From Pseudomonas sp. MWU13-2100 (GTDB lineage Bacteria; Pseudomonadota; Gammaproteobacteria; Pseudomonadales; Pseudomonadaceae): 64,000 bases of DNA. Where the stretch lies: positions 1-64,000 of the forward strand of contig NZ_JALLIX010000011.1 in the NCBI RefSeq assembly GCF_023242365.1, written 5' to 3'. Shown in pieces: positions 10,602-20,715 of the stretch (within the stretch, counting starts at the first letter, position 1; every line of letters starts with the position of its first letter). The position numbers and the translations under genes are program-made. The notes below the pieces were generated by a model. That model did no database searches, was not told the DNA's origin, and worked only from the letters and a program-made list of their open reading frames with translations.

Positions 10602-11396
10602 TTACATCGGCATATTGCGCGCGTAAAAGATTTCCAGCATTTCGTGTTTCACCCGCTCGGTCACCTGGTCGCGCTGTTCTGCCGACAGGCTGCTGGTGGC
10701 GTCGCCGAACAGGTAGTTGTCCAGCTCGAAGTCCTTGAGCAGCATCTTGGTGTGGAACAGGTTCTCCTGGTACACGTTCACATCCGTCATCTGATAGCTC
10801 TTGCGGCTGTCTTCCGAGAGATAGTTCTGGATCGAGTTGATCTCATGGTCGATAAAGTGCTTCTTGCCTTCGATATCACGGGTGAAACCGCGCACGCGAT
10901 AATCAACGGTGACGATGTCCGAGTCGAACTGGTGAATCAGGTAGTTGAGGGCTTTGAGCGGTGAGATGACGCCGCAGGTCGACACGTCAATATCCACACG
11001 GAACGTCGCGATACCGTCGACCGGATGGATTTCCGGGTAGGTATGCACCGTGATATGGCTCTTGTCGAGGTGAGCCAGGATGGTCTCGGGCAACGGGCCC
11101 GGGGATTCTTCGATCTGACTGTCGGTTGGGGTCACCGGCTGTTCGGAGATCAGGATCGTGACACTGGCACCTTGAGGGTCGTAATCCTGACGAGCAATGT
11201 TCAGGATGTTGGCACCGATGATCTCCACCACTTCAGTGAGAATCTGCGTCAGGCGTTCCGCGTCGTATTCCTGGTTGATGTACTCGACGTAGGCCTGCTG
11301 GTCCTGCGGGGTTTCCGCATAGCAGATGTCATAGATGTTGAAGCTCAAGGTCTTGGTCAGGTTATTGAACCCGTGGAGCTTGAGTTTGCTTTTCAC
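10602..11396 (-). CDS. speD: S-adenosylmethionine decarboxylase (pyruvoyl enzyme)
   Basis: Makes decarboxylated SAM, the aminopropyl donor for spermidine. It is 264 residues from a GTG start ([10 protein letters not shown]), exactly the length of E. coli SpeD. The self-cleavage site is visible as K112-S113 in [11 protein letters not shown]113 becomes the pyruvoyl group. The frame is open for 61 more codons upstream, but that stretch has no family similarity. Positions 11397-11639 hold no gene and form the speD upstream region. Confidence 0.95.
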   Translation of the reverse strand: MKSKLKLHGFNNLTKTLSFNIYDICYAETPQDQQAYVEYINQEYDAERLTQILTEVVEIIGANILNIARQDYDPQGASVTILISEQPVTPTDSQIEESPGPLPETILAHLDKSHITVHTYPEIHPVDGIATFRVDIDVSTCGVISPLKALNYLIHQFDSDIVTVDYRVRGFTRDIEGKKHFIDHEINSIQNYLSEDSRKSYQMTDVNVYQENLFHTKMLLKDFELDNYLFGDATSSLSAEQRDQVTERVKHEMLEIFYARNMPM

Positions 11397-11639
11397 CGTT
11401 AAAAACTCTCTATATCGAGGCGGCGCCGCCGCGTGATCAAGCATGCCCGTCAGTTGTGAACGACACAGCTGCGTAGGACGGTTAACACCTCTTCGCGATG
11501 GCGATTCTGCTTGTCTGTTCGGGTCCGCGGCCGCAGGCTTGCTGCTGGCCAGGCGCCCTGGAGAAAAGTGGCGCGTCATGCAGACCTGAACGACTGATCA
11601 CCAGAGTCTGCATGGGCTTTATGATAGTTGAATGTCGAC

Positions 11640-12062
11640 TCAGCCGAGTTCGACAATCTCGTAGTCATGGCTGATGGCAACGCCGGCGGCACCCAGCATG
11701 ATTGAAGCCGAGCAGTACTTCTCCGCCGACAGCTCGATCGCCCGCTTGACCTGGGCTTCCTTCAGACCACGGCCCTTGACCACGAAATGCAGGTGGATCT
11801 TGGTGAACACCTTGGGATCTTCAGTGGCGCGCTCGGCCTCGAGAAAGGCTTCGCAGCTCTCAACCGGCTGACGGGACTTCTTCAGAATGCTGACCACGTC
11901 GAAGTTGCTGCAACCGCCCAGGCCCAACAGCAGCATTTCCATGGGACGAACGCCCAGGTTGCGGCCGCCGCTTTCTGGCGGACCGTCCATGACCACCACA
12001 TGCCCGCTACCGGACTCTCCGAGGAACATGGCTTCGCCAGCCCACTGGATGCGTGCCTTCAT
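11640..12062 (-). CDS. OsmC/YhfA-family protein
   Basis: The 140-residue protein has the OsmC fold with its two cysteines in GGCSNFD and KYCSASIML. The family reduces organic peroxides through such a cysteine pair, but YhfA-type members have no proven role. The ATG at 12062 has GGAG 8 nt upstream; a GTG directly before it (12065) is less well placed. It is divergent from vfr, as in P. aeruginosa. Confidence 0.85.
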   Translation of the reverse strand: MKARIQWAGEAMFLGESGSGHVVVMDGPPESGGRNLGVRPMEMLLLGLGGCSNFDVVSILKKSRQPVESCEAFLEAERATEDPKVFTKIHLHFVVKGRGLKEAQVKRAIELSAEKYCSASIMLGAAGVAISHDYEIVELG

Positions 12063-12283
12063 CACCTAGACTCCACTGCTGAAAAAAGGGAGCCAGCTTA
12101 GCACAGCCCCCCGCTCCGACAGGAAACCGGCAACGGGCGACGACCGGTCAGTCGGCCACATAAATTCCCCATTTCCCAACCAATGCCTCTGTTATGCTGG
12201 CGCCAAATGACTGGCGTTATGCCAGCCCTGCAGCTATGCCTAAAACTACAAACCACACCGTGCAGTCTTTTCGGGATACAACC

Positions 12284-12934
12284 ATGGTTGCTCTGGCTTC
12301 CGCTTCCGCCCCCAAAATCAAGAACCTCGACAAACTGCTGATGCACTGTCAGCGCCGCCGCTACCAGGCCAAGAGCAATATCATTTGTGCCGGTGATCGC
12401 TCGCAAACCCTGTCGTTCATCATCAAGGGCTCGGTCACGATCCTGATCGAAGATGACGATGGTCGGGAAATGATCATTGCCTACCTTAACGCCGGCGACT
12501 TTTTCGGTGAGCTGGGTTTGTTCGAGCAGGCCGGTCACGAGCAGGAGCGCAGTGCCTGGGTACGGGCCAAGGTCGAGTGCGAAGTAGCGGAGATCAGCTA
12601 CTGCAAGTTTCGCGAACTGGCCCAGCAGGACCCGGATATTCTCTACGCCCTCAGCGGCCAGATTGCCCAACGCCTGCGTAACACCACACGCAAGGTCGGT
12701 GACCTGGCGTTCTTCGACGTCACCGGTCGTGTTGCCCGCTGCCTGCTCGAACTGTGCAAGCAACCCGATGCCATGACCCACCCCGATGGCATGCAGATCA
12801 AGATCACCCGTCAGGAAATCGGTCGGATCGTCGGTTGCTCGCGAGAAATGGTCGGACGCGTGCTCAAGGATCTGGAAGAGCAGAGCCTGGTGCACGTCAA
12901 AGGCAAAACCATGGTGGTATTCGGCACCCGTTAA
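12284..12934 (+). CDS. vfr: cAMP receptor protein Vfr/Crp
   Basis: Global cAMP-responsive transcription factor. Residues about 20-130 are the cyclic-nucleotide domain with the phosphate-binding cassette FGELGLF (74-80) and RS (89-90). Residues about 150-216 are the winged helix with recognition segment [19 protein letters not shown]. Length is 216, close to P. aeruginosa Vfr, and I aligned the start with that protein (MVAL..); earlier ATGs extend the frame by up to 30 codons. Its TAA shares the palindrome TTAA with the stop of the converging ligase gene. Confidence 0.95.
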   Translation: MVALASASAPKIKNLDKLLMHCQRRRYQAKSNIICAGDRSQTLSFIIKGSVTILIEDDDGREMIIAYLNAGDFFGELGLFEQAGHEQERSAWVRAKVECEVAEISYCKFRELAQQDPDILYALSGQIAQRLRNTTRKVGDLAFFDVTGRVARCLLELCKQPDAMTHPDGMQIKITRQEIGRIVGCSREMVGRVLKDLEEQSLVHVKGKTMVVFGTR

Positions 12935-13632
12935 GGCTGGAAAATGTCCTGCAGCATCAGTTGATACAGCTCGCTGAGCCGCTCGAGGAATAGCGGCGCG
13001 GCATACACCTCATGCAAGGCGACATGGCTTTGCGCCCTGACCCGGGCATCCAACTGACAAGCCTGGTTGAAGCGATTGACCGCCGCCGCCATCGAGTCGC
13101 GCTCGTTATCGATCAACATCGCCCCATGCACCAACCCCACCGGCCGAGTTCCCCCCTGACTCTGGCGCCAGCGCTGGGCAGTACCGACCATCTTGCGGCC
13201 GTTGAGGTTGACGTTGAAGCGGCCGTCGCAAAACGCACCGTCGATTTCCCCCAGGGATGAAATGCCCCCCAGCTCATCAAGCGCATCACAGATCGGCTGG
13301 CACAGCCGCCGATAACCGGTCTCGATACGAGACTGGTCACCTTCGTGACGGGGCGGGGCATACACCAGGGCGATATTCACCGTGGCGCCGGACTGCGGCA
13401 CCGGCTCGCCGCCGGTTTCACGCAGCAATACCGGCCAACCAGTGGCCGCCAGGGCATCGCACGCCGCATCGAACCCCGGCAGACGATTCAAGCGCCGTGG
13501 CATCACCAGGGCACGGTCGCTGGGTTGCCAGAACAACAGCCCCCAATCCTGCTCACCGGCACAGACCGAGGCCAGCAAATCCTGCTCGGCGCGCAGGCCG
13601 GCTTCGACGGTGAGGGCAATAGGCAGCGACAT
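12931..13632 (-). CDS. Lipoate-protein ligase-like protein
   Basis: Member of the biotin/lipoate ligase fold family, 233 residues. It shows [12 protein letters not shown] near residue 70, matching the lipoyl-AMP loop RRxTGGxAVxHxxG, and GRKMVGTAQ, which supplies the catalytic lysine. It may attach lipoate or another acyl group to carrier domains; the true substrate is unknown. An ATG at 13641 is three codons upstream but sits directly on its AGG, so 13632 is preferred. From memory it is absent between vfr and trpC in P. aeruginosa. Confidence 0.75.
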   Translation of the reverse strand: MSLPIALTVEAGLRAEQDLLASVCAGEQDWGLLFWQPSDRALVMPRRLNRLPGFDAACDALAATGWPVLLRETGGEPVPQSGATVNIALVYAPPRHEGDQSRIETGYRRLCQPICDALDELGGISSLGEIDGAFCDGRFNVNLNGRKMVGTAQRWRQSQGGTRPVGLVHGAMLIDNERDSMAAAVNRFNQACQLDARVRAQSHVALHEVYAAPLFLERLSELYQLMLQDIFQP

Positions 13633-13659
13633 CGGGGCCATCCTGATAGCAAGCCTCGG

Positions 13660-14499
13660 TCAGTCGAGGGTCGAACCACTGATCGCCGGCGCACCACGCT
13701 CCGGGAAAAACAGCCGCTGCAGTTCATCGCCCGGGCTGTCCGCGCGCATGAAGGCCTCGCCCACCAGGAACGAATACACCTCGCTGATCTCCATCAGTTC
13801 GACATCGGCCCGGTTGAGAATACCGCTCTCGGTAATGACCAGTCGATCGCGGGGGATGATCGGCAACAGATCGAGGGTGGTTTCCAGGCTGACTTCAAAG
13901 GTGTGCAGGTTACGGTTGTTGATCCCGATCAGCGGCGTATCGAGCACCTTCAACGCCCGCTCCAGTTCGGCGGCGTCATGGGACTCCACCAACACATCAA
14001 GGCCCACACCCTTGGCCACCGCGGCCAGTTCGGCCATCAGCCCATCGTCCAGCGCCGCGACGATCAGCAGGATGCAATCGGCGCCGAGGGCGCGGGCTTC
14101 GACGATCTGATAAGGGTCGACCATGAAATCCTTGCGGATCACCGGCAGCTTGCACGCCGAGCGCGCCTGTTGCAGGTAAAGGTCGGAGCCCTGGAAATAA
14201 TCGACGTCGGTCAATACCGACAGACAGGTCGCACCGCCCTTCTCGTAACTGCGGGCAATGTCGGCCGGGATGAAGTTCTCGCGGATCACACCCTTGCTCG
14301 GCGAGGCTTTCTTGATTTCGGCAATCACCGCCGGTTGCTTCTGCTTCGCGCGCTCGATCAGCGCCTGGGCAAAACCGCGCGGCGCATCAGCGGCCCGAGC
14401 CAGTGTCTCAAGCTCCGCCAGACTGACACGGGCGCTACGCTCCGCCACTTCCTCGGCCTTGCGGGCGAGGATTTTCTCCAGAACGGTTGGCACACTCAT
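13660..14499 (-). CDS. trpC: Indole-3-glycerol-phosphate synthase
   Basis: Converts carboxyphenylamino-deoxyribulose-5-phosphate to indole-3-glycerol phosphate. The 279-residue protein is an (beta/alpha)8 barrel with typical IGPS segments: [11 protein letters not shown] (phosphate and catalytic lysines), GVRENFIP-like [19 protein letters not shown] and GINNRNL. It overlaps trpD by 4 nt (ATGA), so translation is probably coupled. Confidence 0.97.
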   Translation of the reverse strand: MSVPTVLEKILARKAEEVAERSARVSLAELETLARAADAPRGFAQALIERAKQKQPAVIAEIKKASPSKGVIRENFIPADIARSYEKGGATCLSVLTDVDYFQGSDLYLQQARSACKLPVIRKDFMVDPYQIVEARALGADCILLIVAALDDGLMAELAAVAKGVGLDVLVESHDAAELERALKVLDTPLIGINNRNLHTFEVSLETTLDLLPIIPRDRLVITESGILNRADVELMEISEVYSFLVGEAFMRADSPGDELQRLFFPERGAPAISGSTLD

Positions 14500-15545
14500 C
14501 CTTCATTCTCCTGCTTGAATACAGCGGTGAACGCGCCCAGCTCTTCGAGTTTTTCCCGGGCGAGGCCGGTGTGCAGCGCATCGTGAGCCAGGGCAACGCC
14601 CTCTTTGAGGCTGCTGGCATGGTCGGCGGCATACAGCGCGGCGCCGGCATTGAGCACGATCATTTCCGCGGCTTTCTGGCCGTTCTCGGTCTTGCGACGA
14701 CCCAGGGCATCGCGGATCAGTTCCAGGGATGCCGCCGGACTCTCGACCACCAAGCCAAACAGACTCTGGCTTTTTATACCCAAGTCTTCAGGCTGGACCC
14801 AGTATTCAGTTATTGCACCATCTTTCAGCTCCGCCACGAAGGTCGGCGCGGCCAGGCTGAATTCGTCCAGGCCATCCTGGGAATGCACCACCAGCACGTG
14901 CTTGCTGCCCAGGCGGTGCAGCACTTCGGCCAAGGGCCGGCAAAGGGCCTGGGTGAATACGCCGACCACCTGATGTTTCACGCCGGCCGGATTCGTAAGC
15001 GGGCCGAGCATGTTGAACAGCGTGCGCAAGCCCAGGTCGCGGCGCGGTGCCGCGGCATACTTCATCGCACGGTGGTGGGTCTGGGCGAACATGAAGCCGA
15101 TCCCGACATTGTCGATGCAGCGTGCCACCTGGACCGGGGTCAGGTTCAGGTAGATACCGGCGGCTTCGAGCAGGTCGGCACTGCCACTTTTACCCGACAC
15201 CGCGCGGTTACCATGCTTGGCCACGGTGCAGCCGGCAGCGGCCACCACAAAGGCGGATGCGGTGGACACGTTGAAAATATTCGCCCCGTCACCGCCGGTA
15301 CCGACCACGTCGACCACACCGTCGAGGGTCTTGAGCTCGACCTTGTCCGCCAACTCACGCATCACCGAGACCGCGCCGACGATCTCGTCGATGCTTTCGC
15401 TCTTCATGCGCATGGCCATCATGAAGGCGCCGATCTGCGCCTCGGTGCATTGCCCGGTCATGATTTCACGCATGACATCGCGCATCTCGCTGGTGCTCAG
15501 GTCCAGGTGGCCGACGATACGACCCAGGGCTGTCTTGATATCCAT
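14496..15545 (-). CDS. trpD: Anthranilate phosphoribosyltransferase
   Basis: Transfers phosphoribose from PRPP to anthranilate. The 349-residue protein has [15 protein letters not shown] (about 86-100), the conserved PRPP-binding stretch, and [19 protein letters not shown] after it. It lies between trpG (9-nt gap) and trpC (4-nt overlap). Confidence 0.97.
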   Translation of the reverse strand: MDIKTALGRIVGHLDLSTSEMRDVMREIMTGQCTEAQIGAFMMAMRMKSESIDEIVGAVSVMRELADKVELKTLDGVVDVVGTGGDGANIFNVSTASAFVVAAAGCTVAKHGNRAVSGKSGSADLLEAAGIYLNLTPVQVARCIDNVGIGFMFAQTHHRAMKYAAAPRRDLGLRTLFNMLGPLTNPAGVKHQVVGVFTQALCRPLAEVLHRLGSKHVLVVHSQDGLDEFSLAAPTFVAELKDGAITEYWVQPEDLGIKSQSLFGLVVESPAASLELIRDALGRRKTENGQKAAEMIVLNAGAALYAADHASSLKEGVALAHDALHTGLAREKLEELGAFTAVFKQENEG

Positions 15546-15554
15546 GAAAACTCC

Positions 15555-16148
15555 TTAGCGCGTGCCGCCGGTCTGTTTGAGAAAGTTGGCGAACAGCTCG
15601 TGGCCCTGCTCGGAGAGAATCGACTCGGGGTGGAATTGCACCCCTTCAATGTTCAGTGTCTTGTGGCGCAGGCCCATGATCTCGTCGACCGAGCCATCCT
15701 CCAGCTGGGTCCAGGCGGTCAGCTCCAGGCAGTCCGGCAAGGTTTCGCGCTTGACGATCAGTGAGTGATAACGGGTAACGGTCAACGGCAGGTTCAGGCC
15801 TGCGAACACACCCTTGCCTTCATGGAACAGCGGGCTGGTCTTGCCGTGCATCACCTGGCGGGCACGTACCACATCGCCGCCAAAGGCCTGGCCGATGGAT
15901 TGGTGCCCCAGGCAGACGCCGAGGATCGGCAGTTTGCCGGCGAAATATTTGATTGCCTCGAGGGAAATGCCGGCCTCGGTCGGCGTGCACGGGCCTGGAG
16001 AGACCACGATGCGTTCCGGCTTGAGGGCTTCGATTTCGGCCACGGTCAATTCGTCGTTACGCACGACCTTGACGTCCGCGCCCAGCTCACCGAGGTATTG
16101 CACGACGTTGTAGGTAAACGAGTCGTAGTTATCGATCATCAGCAACAT
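15555..16148 (-). CDS. trpG: Anthranilate synthase glutamine amidotransferase subunit
   Basis: Class I glutamine amidotransferase that supplies ammonia to TrpE. It is 197 residues from [14 protein letters not shown]. The nucleophile cysteine is in GVCLGHQ, and the His-Glu pair is in the C-terminal VQFHPESI. The start at 16148 is the family start; 19 upstream codons run into trpE. Only 13 nt separate it from the trpE stop. Confidence 0.97.
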   Translation of the reverse strand: MLLMIDNYDSFTYNVVQYLGELGADVKVVRNDELTVAEIEALKPERIVVSPGPCTPTEAGISLEAIKYFAGKLPILGVCLGHQSIGQAFGGDVVRARQVMHGKTSPLFHEGKGVFAGLNLPLTVTRYHSLIVKRETLPDCLELTAWTQLEDGSVDEIMGLRHKTLNIEGVQFHPESILSEQGHELFANFLKQTGGTR

Positions 16149-16161
16149 GACAAAAAGCTCC

Positions 16162-17649
16162 TCAGGCGTCGGACGCGGGGGTTTGTTCAGCGAGGGCGAC
16201 AGCACGGAACATCGCGCGACGCTTGTTCAGCGTTTCTTCCCACTCCAGCGCCGGCACCGAGTCGGCGACGATGCCGCCACCGGCCTGCACATGCAACTCG
16301 CCGTCCTTGATCACCGCGGTGCGAATGGCGATCGCGGTGTCCATGTTGCCGTTCCAGGCGTAATAGCCGACCGCGCCGCCATACACGCCGCGCTTGACCG
16401 GCTCCAGTTCGTCGATGATTTCCATGGCGCGGATCTTTGGCGCACCGGACAAGGTGCCCGCCGGCAGGATCGCGCGCAACGCATCCATGGAGGTCAGGCC
16501 GCTCTTCAGTTGCCCGGTGACGTTGGACACGATGTGCATCACATTGGAGTAACGCTCGATCACCATCTTCTCGGTCAGTTTCACCGAACCGATCTCCGAC
16601 ACCCGCCCAGTGTCGTTGCGGCCCAGGTCGATAAGCATCAGATGCTCGGCGATTTCCTTGGCGTCGGACAGCAGGTCGGCTTCCAGTGCCCGGTCGGCTT
16701 CCTCGGTTGCGCCACGCGGGCGAGTACCGGCGATGGGACGGACGGTGATCAGGTTATCTTCGACCCGTACCAGCACTTCCGGCGAACTGCCGACTACATG
16801 GAAGTCGCCGAAGTTGAAGAAGTACATGTAGGGCGTCGGGTTGAAGCAGCGCAGCGCCCGATACAGGTCGATCGGCGCGGCCTTGAAATCGATGGACATG
16901 CGCTGCGACGGCACCACCTGCATGCAGTCACCGGCAAGGATGTATTCCTTGATGGTATCGACCGCCCGCTCATAGTCACCCTGGGTGAAACTCGAACGGA
17001 ACAGCGGGTCGGCGGCCGGTGGCCGGTCGAGTTCCAGGCCGCGGCGCGGAGTGATCGGCTGGCGCAGTTGCTCAAGCAGTTCCTGCAGACGCGCCTGGCC
17101 TTGTTCGTAGGCATTGTCCTGGGACGGATCGGCGAGGACGATGGCGTGCATCTTGCCCGCCAGGTTGTCGAAGACCACCACGGCGTCGGAGACCATCAAC
17201 AGGATATCCGGCACGCCCAGGGGATCGGGGTTCGGGCATTTGCCCAGACGCTTCTCCACATAGCGCACGCAGTCATAACCGAAGTAGCCCACCAGGCCGC
17301 CATTGAAACGCGGCAGCCCGGCGATGGTCGGCACGTTGTAACGCGCCTTGAAGGTCTCGACGAAATCCAGCGGATCCTCGGCTTCGCAGCGCTCGATCTC
17401 GACGCCGTCATGGGTCACGCTGACCTGATGGTCATGCACCCGCAGCACGGTGCGGCACGGCAGGCCGATGATCGAATAACGGCCCCATTTCTCGCCGCCC
17501 TGCACCGACTCCAGCAGGTAGGAGTTGGGCTGGTCGGCCAGTTTCAGGTAGATCGACAGCGGGGTATCGAAGTCGGCCAGGGTTTCGCAGGCAAGCGGGA
17601 TGCGGTTGTAGCCGGCAGCGGCCAAACACAGGAATTCTTCGCGGGTCAT
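16162..17649 (-). CDS. trpE: Anthranilate synthase component I
   Basis: Makes anthranilate from chorismate with TrpG. The 495-residue protein has the N-terminal feedback-binding LLES motif ([18 protein letters not shown]) for tryptophan inhibition and the C-terminal chorismate-binding domain ([34 protein letters not shown]). It starts 70 nt after the gph stop. The gph end carries Trp codons and a hairpin that may attenuate transcription into trpE. Confidence 0.97.
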   Translation of the reverse strand: MTREEFLCLAAAGYNRIPLACETLADFDTPLSIYLKLADQPNSYLLESVQGGEKWGRYSIIGLPCRTVLRVHDHQVSVTHDGVEIERCEAEDPLDFVETFKARYNVPTIAGLPRFNGGLVGYFGYDCVRYVEKRLGKCPNPDPLGVPDILLMVSDAVVVFDNLAGKMHAIVLADPSQDNAYEQGQARLQELLEQLRQPITPRRGLELDRPPAADPLFRSSFTQGDYERAVDTIKEYILAGDCMQVVPSQRMSIDFKAAPIDLYRALRCFNPTPYMYFFNFGDFHVVGSSPEVLVRVEDNLITVRPIAGTRPRGATEEADRALEADLLSDAKEIAEHLMLIDLGRNDTGRVSEIGSVKLTEKMVIERYSNVMHIVSNVTGQLKSGLTSMDALRAILPAGTLSGAPKIRAMEIIDELEPVKRGVYGGAVGYYAWNGNMDTAIAIRTAVIKDGELHVQAGGGIVADSVPALEWEETLNKRRAMFRAVALAEQTPASDA

Positions 17650-17684
17650 GATATGCCTCGTGGCTTGAGGGTCGAACAGTCAGG

Positions 17685-17763
17685 TATGCAAACGCGCCGG
17701 ATAACCGGCCAGGATCAAGTCAGGCGCGCCAACGCCAGCGGGCCAGGGCCTTGATGACTTTCA
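17685..17763 (-). promoter_or_regulatory. Candidate trp attenuator overlapping the 3' end of gph
   Basis: The last codons of gph read, in frame from an ATG at 17761-17763, [18 protein letters not shown]. This is a leader-peptide-like string with two near-consecutive Trp codons. After the stop the minus strand forms GCCGG-TTAT-CCGGC followed by GCGTTTGC, a modest terminator-like hairpin. The CGCGCC of the last gph codons can instead pair with GGCGCG in its right arm. This is the logic of a Trp-stalling attenuator upstream of trpE. No good ribosome site precedes the short ATG, so ribosomes finishing gph may do the sensing. This is my inference. Confidence 0.5.
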
Positions 17764-18538
17764 TCCAGAGTTTGCGAGTGACCACCACAATGGCGTTTCC
17801 AGGAGGGAATTGAACAGAGTCCGCCGACATTAGCTCAGCGCCAGCTTCCAGGCAACCGGGAATCAGCGCGCGCAGATCGTCGATGACCAGGGCCGGCTGT
17901 TCTTCGGCGATCGGCCGGCCATGGTTGTAGCCATAGCTGAGGGCCACGCAGGTGACACCGGCGGCCTTGGCGGCCTGCACATCACTGCGCGAGTCACCGA
18001 TGAACAGGCATTGCGAGGCCGGGATACCGGTCATTTTCATCACGTGGAACAGCGCCGCCGGGTCAGGCTTGCGCTGCGGCAAGGTATCACCGCCGATGAT
18101 CAAGCGGAAAAACCGTCCCAGTTTCATTTCATCCAGCAAAGGCGCGACGAACTGTTCCGGCTTGTTGGTGATCAGGGCCATTTCCATGCCCTGCTTGTGC
18201 ATCCAGCTCAGGGTTTCCTGCACACCGGGATAGACCTGGGTCAGTTCATGACCACCGCTATAGGCCTCCATGAAGATCGCCAGCGCCTGCTCGGCTTCGC
18301 CGTCATCGACGCCTGAATGATCAAGATCACCGGCCAGCGCTCGACGCACCAGGACCGGTACACCATTGCCGACCCACTCGCGCACGGCGTGCAGTCCGGC
18401 CACCGGACGCCCGAGGGCGAGCAGCATTTTATCCACGGCCAAGGCCAGATCGGGCACCGAATCCACCAGCGTCCCATCCAGATCGAACATCACCAGCCTG
18501 GGCAAACGGCCCGGAAAAAGCTGCTCGAACACAGTCAT
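17720..18538 (-). CDS. gph: Phosphoglycolate phosphatase, HAD family
   Basis: Removes 2-phosphoglycolate, 272 residues. It has the HAD motif DLDGT (D19, D21), the middle TNKP motif, and [14 protein letters not shown] for motif III. The genome context (rpe-gph-trpE) marks it as true Gph and not the MurNAc-6-P phosphatase MupP, a paralog encoded elsewhere. The C-terminus (about 245-272) extends past E. coli Gph and ends in a Trp- and Arg-rich tail that may double as a trp leader. It overlaps rpe by 4 nt. Confidence 0.93.
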   Translation of the reverse strand: MTVFEQLFPGRLPRLVMFDLDGTLVDSVPDLALAVDKMLLALGRPVAGLHAVREWVGNGVPVLVRRALAGDLDHSGVDDGEAEQALAIFMEAYSGGHELTQVYPGVQETLSWMHKQGMEMALITNKPEQFVAPLLDEMKLGRFFRLIIGGDTLPQRKPDPAALFHVMKMTGIPASQCLFIGDSRSDVQAAKAAGVTCVALSYGYNHGRPIAEEQPALVIDDLRALIPGCLEAGAELMSADSVQFPPGNAIVVVTRKLWMKVIKALARWRWRA

Positions 18539-19209
18539 GATCGAGCCAGCGCCAGTTCGGCGCGCATTTTCTCGATGACTTCTCGGTAGTCCGGGGCATT
18601 GAAGATCGCGGAGCCGGCGACAAAGGTGTCAGCCCCCGCCGCGGCGATTTCGCGGATGTTGTTGACGTTCACACCACCATCGATTTCCAGACGGATATCG
18701 CGGCCCGAGGCGTCGATCAGGGCCCGTGCTTCACGCAGTTTGTCGAGGGTGCCGGGAATGAACTTCTGCCCGCCAAAACCCGGGTTGACACTCATCAGCA
18801 GGACCATGTCGACCTTGTCCATCACGTACTTGAGCACGTCCAGGGGCGTGGCCGGGTTGAACACCAGGCCGGCCTTGCAACCGCCTTCGCGGATCATTTG
18901 CAGGGAACGATCGACGTGCAGCGTGGCTTCCGGGTGGAAGGTGATATAGGTCGCACCGGCTTCGATGAAGTCGCCGATGATGCGGTCCACCGGACTGACC
19001 ATCAGGTGCGCGTCGATGGGCGCGGTGATGCCGTACTTGCGCAGCGCCGCACAGACCATCGGGCCGATGGTCAGGTTCGGCACATAGTGGTTGTCCATGA
19101 CATCGAAGTGCACGAAGTCGGCACCGGCGGCGAGCACGTTGTCCACTTCCTGGCCCAGGCGGGCGAAATCGGCGGAGAGAATCGACGGAGCAATGACGAA
19201 GGGCTGCAT
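18535..19209 (-). CDS. rpe: Ribulose-phosphate 3-epimerase
   Basis: Interconverts ribulose-5-P and xylulose-5-P in the pentose phosphate pathway. It is a 224-residue TIM barrel with the family signatures [12 protein letters not shown] and [12 protein letters not shown], and EIDGGVN near the end. The ATG at 19207-19209 is the family start; 22 upstream codons are not supported. It is the first gene of the presumed rpe-gph-trpEGDC unit. Confidence 0.96.
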   Translation of the reverse strand: MQPFVIAPSILSADFARLGQEVDNVLAAGADFVHFDVMDNHYVPNLTIGPMVCAALRKYGITAPIDAHLMVSPVDRIIGDFIEAGATYITFHPEATLHVDRSLQMIREGGCKAGLVFNPATPLDVLKYVMDKVDMVLLMSVNPGFGGQKFIPGTLDKLREARALIDASGRDIRLEIDGGVNVNNIREIAAAGADTFVAGSAIFNAPDYREVIEKMRAELALARS

Positions 19210-19326
19210 GACGCACCTTTTTTGAGCAGAATCACGATGGCGGGCATTGTATACCGCCCGCTTTGCCCCGCCCACCGTGACCGCGATGATTGGCCATGCA
19301 AGCCCGCAATGCTTGAGCCAAAGCCC

Positions 19327-20475
19327 TCAGTAAGCGGCGCGGTAGATCTTTTCGATATCCGCCGCGCTCAGCCGCCGCGGGTTGTTGCGCATCAACCGCT
19401 CGGTTGCGGCGGCCTCCTCGGCCATGGCCGGGATCGCGTCCAGGGGTACGCCGAAGCTTGCGAGGCCGGCGGGAATTTCCACTGCGGCGCATAGAGCGGT
19501 CATGGCGGCGACGGCCTTGTCGGCCGCCTCGATCAAGCTCAAGCCGGCCACATTGACGCCCATGGCGATGGCAATGTCCTGCATGCGCTCGACACAGGCG
19601 ATCTTGTTCCAGCTCATGACATAGGGCAGCAGCAGGGCATTACTGACGCCGTGGGCGATATTGAAGCGTCCACCCAACGGATAGGCCAAGGCATGGACGG
19701 CACCAACGCCGGCATTGCCGAAAGCCATGCCCGCCATCAGGCTGGCAGTCGCCATTTCTTCACGGGCCTGGAGGTTGGACGGGTTGGCATAGGCTTTGGG
19801 CAGCGCCGTGGCGATCAGCTTGATCGCGCCAATGGCCAGGGCGTCGGTAATCGGCGAGGCATTGAGTGACAGATAGGCTTCAATCGCGTGGACCATGGCA
19901 TCCACGCCACTGGCGGCGGTGACGCTGCGCGGGCAGGTCAGGGTCATCTGCGGGCTGACCAGCGCCACGTCCGGGAGCAGGTAATCGCTGACGATGCCCT
20001 TTTTCAGCTGGGCCTGCTTGTCGGAGAGAATGGCAACATTGGTCACCTCGGAGCCGGTGCCGGCAGTGGTGGGGATGGCAATCAGCGGTGGTCCCTTGCG
20101 CGGCACCTGGTCGATGCCGAACAGATCCTCCAGGACCCCGTGGTAACCGGCGTAAGCACCGACGCTTTTGGCGATGTCGATGGCGCTGCCGCCACCCAGG
20201 CCGATCAGGCCGTCGTGCCCACCTTCGCGATAGGCGCGCATGCAGTCCTCGACAATGGCGATTTCCGGGTCGGGCAGCACGCGATCGAAGATTGCATAGG
20301 TGCGCCCACCGAGGTGAGCCAGTGCCAGCTCGACAGTCCCTGACTTGACCAGTGCCGCATCGGTCACGATCAACGGATGGTCGACATTCAGCCGGGTCAG
20401 CTCATCGGCCAATTGCTCGATGGCGCCACGGCCGGTGATCAGTTTATGGGCGATCTTGAATGAGGAAATGCTCAT
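19327..20475 (-). CDS. Iron-containing (group III) alcohol dehydrogenase
   Basis: NAD-dependent, metal-dependent alcohol dehydrogenase, 382 residues. It has the nucleotide loop GLGGGSAIDIAKSVG (about 92-106), IPTTAGTGSEVT, and the metal-binding residues in DAMVHAIEAY and HALAYPLGGRFNIAHG. One usual His of the second motif is Tyr here, which the family pattern tolerates. The substrate could be a primary alcohol or diol. It is a stand-alone gene between rpe and agtD; I do not recall it at this place in P. aeruginosa. Confidence 0.87.
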   Translation of the reverse strand: MSISSFKIAHKLITGRGAIEQLADELTRLNVDHPLIVTDAALVKSGTVELALAHLGGRTYAIFDRVLPDPEIAIVEDCMRAYREGGHDGLIGLGGGSAIDIAKSVGAYAGYHGVLEDLFGIDQVPRKGPPLIAIPTTAGTGSEVTNVAILSDKQAQLKKGIVSDYLLPDVALVSPQMTLTCPRSVTAASGVDAMVHAIEAYLSLNASPITDALAIGAIKLIATALPKAYANPSNLQAREEMATASLMAGMAFGNAGVGAVHALAYPLGGRFNIAHGVSNALLLPYVMSWNKIACVERMQDIAIAMGVNVAGLSLIEAADKAVAAMTALCAAVEIPAGLASFGVPLDAIPAMAEEAAATERLMRNNPRRLSAADIEKIYRAAY

Positions 20476-20602
20476 GCTCGCAGCCTTCTTGTCGTGATGA
20501 TCAGGGCACGGGCAAGCATAACCGGGAATGGCTTTGCGCTGTCATACAGAAGTTGCATTCGGAGTGTGAATGGGAAGCGTGTCTCATGAGCGCCAGCAAA
20601 CC

Positions 20603-20685
20603 TGTGGGAGCCGGCTTGCCGGCGATCACGGCCGCAAGAACGATACAGACTCAAGAGCCTCATCGCCGGCAAGCCGGCTCCTACA
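20603..20685. repeat. REP pair between the alcohol dehydrogenase and agtD
   Basis: TGTGGGAGCCGGCTTGCCGGCGATC is mirrored by CATCGCCGGCAAGCCGGCTCCTACA. It is an inverted REP doublet lying after agtD and upstream of the divergently placed dehydrogenase promoter region. Confidence 0.9.
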
Positions 20686-20715
20686 GTTTTTCGCGGCGCC
20701 CTCCAGGCGCCCTTC

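Noticed and set aside
11397..11579. An N-terminal extension of SpeD (61 codons upstream, frame open)
   Set aside because: The GTG start at 11396 gives exactly the usual 264 residues. The upstream peptide has no similarity to the family and is Arg- and Pro-rich, as expected from GC-rich non-coding DNA.
17720..18538. gph being MupP, the missing phosphatase of the MurNAc recycling route
   Set aside because: The rpe-gph-trpE context is that of true phosphoglycolate phosphatase. MupP is a paralog normally found near ubiG/gyrA in Pseudomonas.
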